Shown piece by piece: positions 17,050 through 24,985 of a DNA stretch of 38,543 nucleotides. Location of the stretch: assembly GCA_021847015.1 (NCBI GenBank), contig JAJZVW010000029.1, forward strand, positions 1 to 38,543, in the 5' to 3' direction. Source of the DNA: Pseudomonadota bacterium. GTDB taxonomy: Bacteria; Pseudomonadota; Alphaproteobacteria; Rhodospirillales; Magnetospirillaceae. The notes beneath the pieces are model-generated. The model was given only the letters and a program-made list of their open reading frames with translations. It ran no database searches and was not told the DNA's origin. A program made the position numbers and the translations under genes. How positions within the stretch are numbered: the stretch's first letter is position 1; each line of letters begins with the position of its first letter.

Positions 17050-18369
17050 ATGCATAGGGCGATACGCACGACGTCTTCCCTCATCTCGCGGGAAAGGATC
17101 ACGGTCGTGAGAGATGCGGAAACGACGGAGAAACCGATCTTGGGGGCCGGATCGCCCCGTTCCGGATGCCGATTCTGCGGCGGGACGCTGGTCGACGTCG
17201 TCGATCTCGGCATGTCGCCCCTGTGCGAGAGCTTTCTCGCCGCCGACCAGTTGAACCGCGTCGAGCCCTTCTATCCCCTCGCGGTCCGCGTATGCGAAGA
17301 CTGCTTCCTGATGCAGTTGGAGCAATATGTCAGCCCCACCGACATCTTTACCGAATACGCCTATTTCTCATCCTATTCGGACGCCTATCTCCGCCACGCG
17401 CGGGACTACGCCGCCGCCGCGATCGACCGTCTGGGACTGGACGGCGGCAGCCGGGTGGTCGAACTGGCGTCCAACGACGGCTATCTGCTGCGGCATTTCG
17501 TCGAGCGCGGCATTCCGGTGCTGGGCATCGAGCCGGCGGCCAACGTGGCGCGGGTCGCCGTCGCCCACGGCGTGCCGACGCTGGTCGAATTCTTCGGCGC
17601 CGCCGCCGCCGCCCGCCTGGACAAGGCCGACCTCATCGTCGCCAACAACGTCCTGGCCCAGGTCCCCGACCTCAACGACTTCGTCGAAGGCATCCGCATC
17701 CTGCTGGCGCGAGACGGCGTGGCGACGGTCGAATTCCCCCACCTCATGCGCCTCATCGCCGAGAACCAGTACGACACCATCTACCACGAGCACTTCTCAT
17801 ACTTCTCGCTGGGCACCGCCCAACGCATCTTCGCCGCCCACGGCCTGCGCGTGTTTGACGTCGAGCCGGTCTGGACCCATGGCGGCAGCCTCAGGCTTCA
17901 CCTGTGCCACGCGGACGCGGATCGCCCCACCACCCCCGCCGTGGCGGCGATCAAGGCCGACGAAGCGGCGGCGGGACTCGACCGGCTGACGGGATTCACC
18001 CGCTTCGCCGAACAGGTCCGGCAGGCCAAATGGAATCTGGTGGACTTCCTGATCCGCGCGAAATGGTACGGGAAATCTGTCGTCGCCTACGGCGCCCCGG
18101 GAAAAGGGAACACGCTGCTCAATTACTGCGGGATACGCACCGACATCCTCGATTACGCGGTGGACCGCAACCCCTACAAGCACGGCAAATTCACCCCGGG
18201 CACCCATGTCCCGATCTTCGCCCCGGAACGCATCCGCGAGACCCGCCCCGATTACCTGCTGATCCTTCCCTGGAACCTCCGGCACGAGATCATGGCCTCG
18301 CACGCCTACATCCGCGACTGGGGCGGGCAGTTCGTCGTGCCGATCCCGGACGTCACCGTCTTTCCCTGA
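17050..18369 (+). CDS. Sugar C-methyltransferase (zinc-ribbon, SAM-dependent)
   Basis: The 439-residue product has an N-terminal zinc-binding domain (CRFCGG near residue 38 and CEDC near 83). Next is a class I SAM-binding core (VVELASNDGYLLRHF, about 136-150), the acidic/aromatic EFPHLMRL and YDTIYHEHFSYFS segments, and a C-terminal domain with VAYGAPGKGNTLLNY. This is the architecture of NDP-hexose C-methyltransferases such as the TylC3/NovU group, which make branched deoxysugars. An in-frame GTG at 17107 with GGAAAGG nine bases upstream is a credible alternative start that would remove 19 non-conserved residues. The gene precedes a cytidylyltransferase-like gene by 56 bases, on the strand opposite to ugd. 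Confidence 0.88.
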   Translation: MHRAIRTTSSLISRERITVVRDAETTEKPILGAGSPRSGCRFCGGTLVDVVDLGMSPLCESFLAADQLNRVEPFYPLAVRVCEDCFLMQLEQYVSPTDIFTEYAYFSSYSDAYLRHARDYAAAAIDRLGLDGGSRVVELASNDGYLLRHFVERGIPVLGIEPAANVARVAVAHGVPTLVEFFGAAAAARLDKADLIVANNVLAQVPDLNDFVEGIRILLARDGVATVEFPHLMRLIAENQYDTIYHEHFSYFSLGTAQRIFAAHGLRVFDVEPVWTHGGSLRLHLCHADADRPTTPAVAAIKADEAAAGLDRLTGFTRFAEQVRQAKWNLVDFLIRAKWYGKSVVAYGAPGKGNTLLNYCGIRTDILDYAVDRNPYKHGKFTPGTHVPIFAPERIRETRPDYLLILPWNLRHEIMASHAYIRDWGGQFVVPIPDVTVFP

Positions 18370-18425
18370 GCGATGCCGTCACCGGCGGGCCGTTCCCCGA
18401 CCCCGTCCTGCACAAGGAGGCTTTC

Positions 18426-19244
18426 ATGAAGGTCGTGCTGTTCTGCGGCGGCCTGGGCATGCGGATGCGGGATTATTCCCAGCATGTCCCCAAGCCGATG
18501 GCCATGCTGCGCAACCGCCCCATTCTTTGGCACGTGATGCGCTGGTACGCCCACTGGGGGTACAGGGACTTCATCCTCTGCCTGGGCTATCGCGGCGAGG
18601 TGATCAAGGAATACTTCCTGGGCTACAACGAGGCGCTCTCCAACGACTTCATCCTTTCGGGAGGCGGGCGGCAGGTGGACCTGCTGGCGGAGGACATCCG
18701 CGACTGGCGCGTCACCTTCGTCGATACGGGGCTCACCGCCAATATCGGCGAGCGGCTCAAGGCGGTCCAGCCGCACCTGCTGGGCGAGGAGACCTTCCTC
18801 GCCAACTATTCCGACGGCCTCACCGCCTGCCCGCTGCCAAGCATCGTCGAGCACCATCGGGGCTCGGGAGCGGCGGCCACCTTCCTTGCGGTGCGCCCGT
18901 CCCACAGCTTCCATGTCGCCCGCATGGCCGAAGATGGGACGGTCGCCGGCCTCGACGACGTCAAGCAGGCGGGCATGTGGATCAACGGCGGTTACTTCGT
19001 CCTGTCGCAGGCCATCTTCGACGTCCTCGGTGCCGGCGAGGAGCTGGTGGTCGAGCCGTTCCGGCGCCTGATCGACCGTGGACGGCTCGCCGCCCTGCGC
19101 TACGAGGGATTCTGGCGGGCGGTCGATACGTTCAAGGACCTGACCGAGATGGAGACCCTGCTGGCCAAAGGGCCGGGTCCCTGGGAAGCCTGGCGCCGGC
19201 TGCCGGCGGACGGCGCCGCCGCCATCGGCCAGGCCGCCGAATAG
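18426..19244 (+). CDS. Sugar-1-phosphate nucleotidyltransferase, glucose-1-phosphate cytidylyltransferase-like
   Basis: This 272-residue enzyme carries the N-terminal GGLGMRMRD signature and VPKPM, followed by PILWHVMRWYAHWGYRDFILC and GYRGEVIKEYF. The last two are characteristic of RfbF-type glucose-1-phosphate cytidylyltransferases. The active-site acidic strand is probably LANYSDG. The usual GGxGTRL motif is altered to GGLGMRM. The start is firm: AAGGAGG at 18414-18420 is five bases from the ATG. The product would be CDP-glucose or a related NDP-sugar. The classical next enzyme, CDP-glucose 4,6-dehydratase, is not in the window, so pathway assignment is tentative. Confidence 0.85.
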   Translation: MKVVLFCGGLGMRMRDYSQHVPKPMAMLRNRPILWHVMRWYAHWGYRDFILCLGYRGEVIKEYFLGYNEALSNDFILSGGGRQVDLLAEDIRDWRVTFVDTGLTANIGERLKAVQPHLLGEETFLANYSDGLTACPLPSIVEHHRGSGAAATFLAVRPSHSFHVARMAEDGTVAGLDDVKQAGMWINGGYFVLSQAIFDVLGAGEELVVEPFRRLIDRGRLAALRYEGFWRAVDTFKDLTEMETLLAKGPGPWEAWRRLPADGAAAIGQAAE

Positions 19245-19258
19245 CTCACCCCCTATCC

Positions 19259-19495
19259 CGTCGTTTCGAGCGCAGCCGAGGGAGCCTTCCGGCACCTTGC
19301 CCGAAAGGTCCCTCCGCTCGCTGGCGCTCGGTCGGAACGACAGCCCCCCGTTCCTGTCGCCCCGAGCGCAGCCGAGGGGCCTTTCGGGCACATTGCGTGA
19401 AAGATTCCTCCGCTCGCGTGCGCTCGGTCGGAACGACAGCCCCCCTCTCCTGTCGCCCCGAGCGCAGCCGAGGGGCCTTTCGGGCACATTGCGTG
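19259..19495. repeat. Tandem cluster of two and a half REP-like units
   Basis: Unit 1 is about 19259-19341, unit 2 about 19355-19437 and half-unit 3 19451-19495. Each starts with a CGAGCGCAGCCGAG core, and the complete units end CTCGGTCGGAACGAC. The first 45 bases of unit 2 (19355-19399) and the half-unit (19451-19495) are identical by eye, implying recent duplication. The cluster lies between the convergent 3' ends of the nucleotidyltransferase and nudC genes, and could act as a bidirectional 3'-end structure. Confidence 0.75.
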
Positions 19496-19503
19496 GTCGG
19501 GCT

Positions 19504-20445
19504 TCAGCCGATGGCGGACATCCCCCCCGCCAGCCAGCGATCCAGCAGCAGCCGCGCCACCGTGCCGGGATGGGCCAGAAAACGGCCCTCGCCCGAGTGC
19601 CGGTGGCGGTCGTCGAAATCGGCAAGCTCGGCGCGGCCGAACCAGGCGGCATCCGCAACCTCGTGAGGATCGGGCGTCAGGCGGCCGCCGACGGCGCGGG
19701 CGGTGAAGGCCATCATCAGCGAGGACGGGAACGGCCAGGGCTGGCTGGTGACGTAGCGGACGTCGCCGACCGCGACGCCTGTCTCCTCGCGCACCTCGCG
19801 GATGACGGCCTCGACCAGGGTTTCCCCGGGTTCGACGAATCCGGCCGGGACCGACCACATGCCCGGCGGCCAGGGATGCTGCCGATGCAGCAGGACCCGG
19901 CCGTCGTCCTCGACCAGCATGATCACCACCGGATCGATCCTCGGGTGGTACTGGGCATCGCACGCCGGATCGGCGCACCGGCGCAGAAGGCCGCCTTCGG
20001 CGCTGGCCGTCGGCCCGCCGCAGGCGCCGCAGAAGCGCTGCCGCCGGTGCCACAGCAGAACGGCGCGGGCATAGCCCAGCAGCCCCGAATCCCCGCCCGG
20101 CAGCAACGGGCCGCACGCGCGCAGCGCCACGAACCGCGTCCCCCCTCCCAGGTCGGGCCCCGCTTCGCCGGCCTCCATCGCCGAGATATCCACGGCGAAT
20201 ACGGGCCGTCCCGCCTCGGCGAGCCCGAGAAACACCGGCTCCAGCCCGGCACCGAGGAGCCGGCGGGCGTCCGGGCCGGCGACCACTCCCGCCCGCGGCG
20301 GCTCGCCCGCGACCAGCGACAGATCCCGCCACAGCGGCACCGCCGCCGCCCGGGGATCGGCCAGCATCGCCGCGAGGCGAAGGGGATCGCGCCGAACCGC
20401 GGGAGCCCGATCCAGGCCGAGTCCGGTGTATGCGAGGGGCGTCAT
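19504..20445 (-). CDS. nudC: NADH pyrophosphatase NudC
   Basis: The 313-residue Nudix hydrolase cleaves NADH (and NAD-capped RNA in characterised homologues) to NMNH and AMP. A four-Cys zinc ribbon (FCGACGG ... CADPAC) precedes the Nudix box, which runs from GFVEPGE to REVREETGV. It is followed by SQPWPFPSS, the sequence that distinguishes NudC from other Nudix enzymes. I chose the ATG at 20445 (MTPLAYTG); the frame is open to 20505, but the extra 20 residues look unconserved. It is divergent from the GGDEF-EAL gene with about 95 bases between starts. It has no operon partner here and is a housekeeping gene. Confidence 0.92.
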   Translation of the reverse strand: MTPLAYTGLGLDRAPAVRRDPLRLAAMLADPRAAAVPLWRDLSLVAGEPPRAGVVAGPDARRLLGAGLEPVFLGLAEAGRPVFAVDISAMEAGEAGPDLGGGTRFVALRACGPLLPGGDSGLLGYARAVLLWHRRQRFCGACGGPTASAEGGLLRRCADPACDAQYHPRIDPVVIMLVEDDGRVLLHRQHPWPPGMWSVPAGFVEPGETLVEAVIREVREETGVAVGDVRYVTSQPWPFPSSLMMAFTARAVGGRLTPDPHEVADAAWFGRAELADFDDRHRHSGEGRFLAHPGTVARLLLDRWLAGGMSAIG

Positions 20446-20540
20446 CGCCTCACGATGACACGCCCGACAGTCCTCCTCAAGCGAATGGACCCGCCTGTCA
20501 TGCACAAGCTAGTGGCAAACGGGTTGCGCTTTTGGCTACG

Positions 20541-22283
20541 ATGACTGAAATTAAGCACACCATGGGAGCTGAAAAGGCCATTCTCGACACCCTCCTCGAC
20601 ACCATCCGCGATGCGGTCGTGCTGGCCGACGCGGATCGCCGCCCCAATCGGCTCAACAAAGCGTTCGAAAACGTCACCGGACATTCCTACCGGGACGTGC
20701 TCAACCGCGCGACCGATCACGGCTCCATCGCCCATGACCTGCTGATCCGGGCCCTGGCCGCCAGCGAAGGCGGCCGGTGGCGCGGCTACATGCGCTGCGC
20801 CGACGGCACCGACCGCCACGTCGACATCACGGTCTCCCCGGTGGACGGCACCGGGTATCCCCCCGCCCATTTCGTCGGCCTGGTGCGCCCCACGGGCGGG
20901 CACGAAACCCTCGACTCGCGCGAGGAGGTGTTCGGCCACGACCTGCTGACCGGCCTGCCCAACCGCGACATCTTCTACGACCGCGTCAATCAGGCGGTGT
21001 TGCAGACCAACCGCGGGGGCGGGTCCGTGGCACTGCTGATGATGGGCCTGGACCATTTCACCCTGGTCAACGACGCCCTCGGCCATGCCGCGGGCGACCA
21101 GTTGCTGATCGAGGTGGCGCGGCGCCTGCGCAATTGCAGCCGCGAAACCGACACGGTCGCCCGGCTGGACGGGGACAAGTTCGCCCTGGTGATGGCGATC
21201 GGCGACGTGGACGACAGCGTCATCGTGGCCGAGAAGGTGCTTTCCGTCATCGGCGAGCCGTTCCATATCGGCGATCACGAGGTGGTCGTCACCTTCTCGA
21301 TCGGCATCGCGCTCCACCCCCAGGACGCTCCCACCGGCCCCCAGCTCATCAAGCAGGCGGAAAACGCCCTGCACTACGCCAAGGTGTCGGGGCGCAACCA
21401 GTACCGCTATTTCTCGAAGGACATGAACCAGAAGGCCAAGGCCAGGCTCGACATCGAGAGCCGCATCCGCAAGGCCCTGGCCAACGAGGAATTCACCGTC
21501 TTCTACCAACCCAAGGTCCGGGCCGACGACAACGTCATCACCGGCGCCGAGGCCCTGGTCCGCTGGATCGACCCCGAGCGGGGGGTGATCTCGCCGCTCG
21601 AGTTCATCCCGGTGGCCGAGGAAAACGGCCTCATCGAGCAGCTCGGCGCATGGGTCCTGACCCGCGCCTGCCAGGAAAACAAGGCTTGGCAGGACCAGGG
21701 GATCGAGCCGATGCGGGTGTCGGTCAACGTGTCGGCACGCCAGTTCCGCGGCCCCCATTTCGTCGAGACCGTCGAGGCCATCCTGCGCGATACGGGGCTT
21801 GCGCCCCGATGGCTGGAGCTTGAGATCACCGAGAGCGTCCTGATGCAGGACGTGGAGGCGGCCATCGCCAAGATGACGGCGTTGCGCGCCATGGGCATCG
21901 GCCTGTCGATCGACGATTTCGGCACCGGTTATTCCTCTCTGTCCTATCTGTGCCGGTTTCCCATCACCACGCTCAAGATCGACCGCGCGTTCATCGCGGA
22001 TGTGGACACCAACCCGAAAATGGCGGAGGTGGCCCGCGCCATCATCGGCCTGTCCAAGGGGCTGGACCTGGAGGTGGTCGCGGAAGGGTGCGAGGTGGCC
22101 GAGCACGTCGCCTTCCTCAAGGAGCACGGCTGCCAGACGGTCCAAGGCTTCTATTATTCGAAGCCCCTGCCCGCCACCGAATTCGAACGCATGCTCCGCG
22201 CCAAGGTGGTGCAGCACGAACCCGCCCGGCCGGCACGCCCGGTCAGGTCAGCCGGTAGCACCGCTGGAAAAGTTCGAGCGTAA
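20541..22283 (+). CDS. PAS-GGDEF-EAL protein with degenerate GGDEF
   Basis: About 580 residues from the ATG at 20541. The order is a PAS-like sensor (about 10-120), a GGDEF domain (about 135-300) and an EAL domain (about 315-560). The active-site GGDEF is DGDKF at residues 210-214, so cyclase activity is doubtful. The RxxD inhibitory site RETD (201-204) keeps the standard five-residue spacing. The EAL domain appears complete: EALVRW, NVSARQF, LELEITES, DDFGTGYSSL, VVAEGCEV and QGFYYSKP. A phosphodiesterase with a c-di-GMP- or GTP-sensing GGDEF is the likely reading. No membrane segment is seen, so it should be cytosolic. The frame is open to 20430, but the extra N-terminus has no PAS similarity. 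Its 3' end overlaps asnB by 41 bases. Confidence 0.92.
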   Translation: MTEIKHTMGAEKAILDTLLDTIRDAVVLADADRRPNRLNKAFENVTGHSYRDVLNRATDHGSIAHDLLIRALAASEGGRWRGYMRCADGTDRHVDITVSPVDGTGYPPAHFVGLVRPTGGHETLDSREEVFGHDLLTGLPNRDIFYDRVNQAVLQTNRGGGSVALLMMGLDHFTLVNDALGHAAGDQLLIEVARRLRNCSRETDTVARLDGDKFALVMAIGDVDDSVIVAEKVLSVIGEPFHIGDHEVVVTFSIGIALHPQDAPTGPQLIKQAENALHYAKVSGRNQYRYFSKDMNQKAKARLDIESRIRKALANEEFTVFYQPKVRADDNVITGAEALVRWIDPERGVISPLEFIPVAEENGLIEQLGAWVLTRACQENKAWQDQGIEPMRVSVNVSARQFRGPHFVETVEAILRDTGLAPRWLELEITESVLMQDVEAAIAKMTALRAMGIGLSIDDFGTGYSSLSYLCRFPITTLKIDRAFIADVDTNPKMAEVARAIIGLSKGLDLEVVAEGCEVAEHVAFLKEHGCQTVQGFYYSKPLPATEFERMLRAKVVQHEPARPARPVRSAGSTAGKVRA

Positions 22284-24123
22284 CCAGCATCCACAGGGCT
22301 TTTTCGTGGTTCTGGCGTCCGCCGACGTGCTCGTCGATCAGGCGGCCCAGGGCCTCGCGGCGATACCAGTCCCGGGTGAGCGACTCCGGGCCCAGCAGCA
22401 GATCGTAGAGCCAGCCCCGCAGGCGGCCGCGGAACCATTCGTTGATGGGCACGCGGAAGCCCACCTTGGGACGCTCCAGCACCTCGACCGGCAGCGTGCC
22501 GGCCATGGCCCGGCGCAGCAGCCATTTGCTGGTGATGCGACGCACCCGGAAATGGTCGGGCAGCCGCGCCAGCAGCATCGCCAGGGCCTCGTCCATGAAC
22601 GGCATCCTCGCTTCGATGGAGGCCGCCATCGTCATCCGGTCGCCGCGCTCCAGAAGATTGTCGGGCAGCCACGAGATCTGGTCGAAAGCCAGGATGCGCC
22701 GCAGGGCGCCCTGGTGCTTGCCCACCCGGAACGGCCGGGGATCGGCCTCGCGATTGGGAGCATCGAGGGCGCACAAGGCTTGCACGTCGGCCGGCGACAG
22801 CGCCCCGAACCAGCGGGGGAACCGTTCGCGCGGGTCGCGCAGGCCGAAGCAGTTGGCCACCGTCTTGGTCCGCCGGAAGCCGTAGGGGAGATTCATCGCC
22901 AGCGGCTGGACCACCCGCTGGTGGATCGCATGCGGGACCAGCCGCTGGTAAAGGGCGGCCCAGGGTTCGACCCAGTGTTTGGGATAGCCCCCCAGCAATT
23001 CGTCCGAGCCCTCGCCGGTAAGCACCATCTTGACGGTCCGGCGGGCCTCGCGCGACAGACGGAAGATGGGCACGTCGGCCGGTTCGCCCACCGGGGCGTC
23101 GCGGAACGCCGTCAGGACCGGAAGGTCGGCGATCACATCCTCGGCGCGGATCACCAATTCGTGGTGGCGGGTGCGGAAGCGTTCGGACACCAGGCGGGCG
23201 TAGCGCAGCTCGCTGTAGCCGGCTTCGGCGTAACCGACCGAGAAGGTGTTCACCGGCAATGCGGAATGGCGGCTCATCAGCGCCACCACCGAAGAGGAAT
23301 CGAGCCCCCCCGACAGGAACGCGCCGAACGGCACGTCGCTGACCATGCGGACCGCCACGCAATCGTCGAGGGCGGCGGTGAATTCGCCCACCGGATCGGC
23401 CGGCGGCGTCCGCAGCGGCTGATCCCCGGCGTCGGGGGCCGCCCAGTAGCCGACCTCCGTCAGCCGGCCCTTTTCCCACAGGGCCCAACTCGCCGGAGCC
23501 AATTTGCGGATTCCAGCGAACAGGGTGTGGGGGCCGGGCACGTAGCGGTAGATCAGATAATCGCGCACGGATGCCCGGTCCAGTCTTGGGGGAATCGACG
23601 GATGCGCCAGCAGCGCCTTGATTTCCGAGCCGAACGCCAGACCGCCGTTTCCGTCCTCCCACAGGTACAGCGGCTTTTTGCCGAAGCGGTCCCGCGCCAG
23701 GAACAGCCGGTCCCGCACCGAATCCCAGACGGCGAAGGCGAACATCCCCCGCAACCGTCCAACGCAATCGGGACCCCAGGCCAGAAAGGCGGCGAGCAGC
23801 ACCTCGGTGTCCGAATCGGTGCGGAAGCGGTATCCCATCCCCTCCAGCTCGGCGCGCAATTCCTGGAAATTGTAAATCTCGCCGTTGAAGGTCAGGACCG
23901 CCCGGCCCTCGGCGTCGGCCATCGGCTGCACGCCGCCGGCCAGATCGATGATGGCCAGCCGCCGGTGGCCCAGGGCGACGCGCCAGGCGCCATCGCTGGT
24001 GACGGCGTCATGACGGCCGGCCCCGTCGGGGCCGCGATGGACGATGGCACCGGTCATTCGATCGAGGCTTTCAGGTGGCGGAGGTGCGTCGGCGCGATGA
24101 ACCCATCCAGCGATTCCGCACAT
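22243..24123 (-). CDS. asnB: Glutamine-hydrolysing asparagine synthase-like amidotransferase
   Basis: The 626-residue protein starts MCGIAGWVH, giving the Cys2 nucleophile of a class II glutaminase domain (about residues 1-200), with RGPDGAG and the FNGEIYNFQELR strand. The synthetase domain has the PP-loop FLSGGLDSSSVVAL and the GEGSDELLGGYPKHW motif. Such enzymes make asparagine, but those inside EPS clusters may amidate sugars or glycan acids; the domains alone cannot separate the two. Start choice is fixed by Cys2, with GGAGGG about 10 bases upstream. It follows the Wza-like gene after a hairpin region and overlaps the end of the GGDEF-EAL gene antiparallel. Confidence 0.9.
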   Translation of the reverse strand: MCGIAGWVHRADAPPPPESLDRMTGAIVHRGPDGAGRHDAVTSDGAWRVALGHRRLAIIDLAGGVQPMADAEGRAVLTFNGEIYNFQELRAELEGMGYRFRTDSDTEVLLAAFLAWGPDCVGRLRGMFAFAVWDSVRDRLFLARDRFGKKPLYLWEDGNGGLAFGSEIKALLAHPSIPPRLDRASVRDYLIYRYVPGPHTLFAGIRKLAPASWALWEKGRLTEVGYWAAPDAGDQPLRTPPADPVGEFTAALDDCVAVRMVSDVPFGAFLSGGLDSSSVVALMSRHSALPVNTFSVGYAEAGYSELRYARLVSERFRTRHHELVIRAEDVIADLPVLTAFRDAPVGEPADVPIFRLSREARRTVKMVLTGEGSDELLGGYPKHWVEPWAALYQRLVPHAIHQRVVQPLAMNLPYGFRRTKTVANCFGLRDPRERFPRWFGALSPADVQALCALDAPNREADPRPFRVGKHQGALRRILAFDQISWLPDNLLERGDRMTMAASIEARMPFMDEALAMLLARLPDHFRVRRITSKWLLRRAMAGTLPVEVLERPKVGFRVPINEWFRGRLRGWLYDLLLGPESLTRDWYRREALGRLIDEHVGGRQNHEKALWMLVTLELFQRCYRLT

Positions 24124-24196
24124 GAGATTCCGACCCTCCGCGCTCCCCTTGGTGCCAGGATTTCGGCGCCGCGGGAACCCTCTCGGGCGTGGTGGC

Positions 24197-24240
24197 GGTA
24201 CGCCAAAATGGGCGTACCGGAAGGGGAAGCCCCTTCCGGT
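24197..24240 (-). terminator. Two adjacent hairpins between wza-like gene and asnB
   Basis: A perfect 11-bp stem, ACCGGAAGGGG (24216-24226) with CCCCTTCCGGT (24230-24240), has a three-base loop. A second 8-bp stem, GGTACGCC (24197-24204) with GGCGTACC (24211-24218), has a six-base loop. The two share three bases (24216-24218), so they are mutually exclusive at the edge. They lie 18 bases after the Wza-like stop on the minus strand. There is no clear U-run, so termination, attenuation or RNA processing are all possible. Confidence 0.5.
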
Positions 24241-24257
24241 GCGCCGCCGGCGGACGA

Positions 24258-24965
24258 TCAGAAGAAGCTGTAGCCTACGCCGAACGGGATCGGGACGTTC
24301 TTGCGGAAGTACTGGTCGATGAAGTCGTTGACTTCCCCGATCTTGCTCTGGGGTACGAACACGATGTCGTAGGGCTGGAGCTGGATGTCCTGGGTGGTGT
24401 CCACGCCGCGGATCGTCTTTTCCAGATCGATGGGGATGACGATGGGACGCTGGGTGCCGTTGCGGCGGATCACCAGCACCTCGCTCTTGCGCGCAGATTG
24501 CTTGAATCCCCCGGCCGACGCGATCGCCTGCATGGCGGTGAGATTGCCAGGGATACTGACCATTTGCGGCTGCCCCACCTCGCCGTCCACATAGACCCTC
24601 TGTCCGGCGATGCCCTTGACCATGACGGTGATGGCCGCCTGCCGGAGCTCCTGGCTGTATTTCCCTTTCAGGGAATCCTCTAGCTGCGTTGGCGTCAGGC
24701 CGGCGGCACGCACCTGCCCGGCCAAGGGCAGGGATATGTCGCCATCGGGCCGCACCGTGACCTCTTCGTTGAGTTCGGGATTGTAGAAGAACCGGATGTC
24801 GAGGTCGTCGCCCGGCTCGATGACGTAGGCCTGGCTCACCGCCTGGGGAGGCGGAATCGGCGACGGGTTCTTCACCACTTGGCTCATGCAGGACGCGACC
24901 GGAAGGGCGAGCGCACCCAAAGCGGCCAGCTTCAGCCATCGCCAGGCGGCATGGACGTCGAACAT
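24258..24965 (-). CDS. Wza-like polysaccharide export lipoprotein
   Basis: This 235-residue outer-membrane export protein has a lipoprotein signal (hydrophobic residues ~10-24, lipobox VASC with Cys about residue 26). Its Poly_export domain includes YVIEPGDDLDIRFFYNPEL and VRPDGDISLPLAGQV. An SLBB-type domain follows (VYVDGEVGQPQMVSIPGNLT, then SAGGFKQSARKSEVLVIRR). Family members form the channel that takes EPS across the outer membrane together with a Wzc-type protein; here that partner is 17 kb away at 5267-7441. The ATG at 24965 is chosen because it begins the signal peptide; the longer frame is a shadow of galE. It lies 20 bases after galE and is probably co-transcribed. Confidence 0.92.
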   Translation of the reverse strand: MFDVHAAWRWLKLAALGALALPVASCMSQVVKNPSPIPPPQAVSQAYVIEPGDDLDIRFFYNPELNEEVTVRPDGDISLPLAGQVRAAGLTPTQLEDSLKGKYSQELRQAAITVMVKGIAGQRVYVDGEVGQPQMVSIPGNLTAMQAIASAGGFKQSARKSEVLVIRRNGTQRPIVIPIDLEKTIRGVDTTQDIQLQPYDIVFVPQSKIGEVNDFIDQYFRKNVPIPFGVGYSFF

Positions 24966-24985
24966 GGCGGACCTCCGGATTGGCG

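Noticed and set aside
19259-19495. CRISPR array
   Set aside because: Units are palindromic, abut one another and lack regular unique spacers; no cas gene is nearby.
24124-24939. N-terminal extension of the asnB frame
   Set aside because: Class II amidotransferases need Cys at position 2, which fixes the start at 24123; the extension is a shadow of the export lipoprotein gene.
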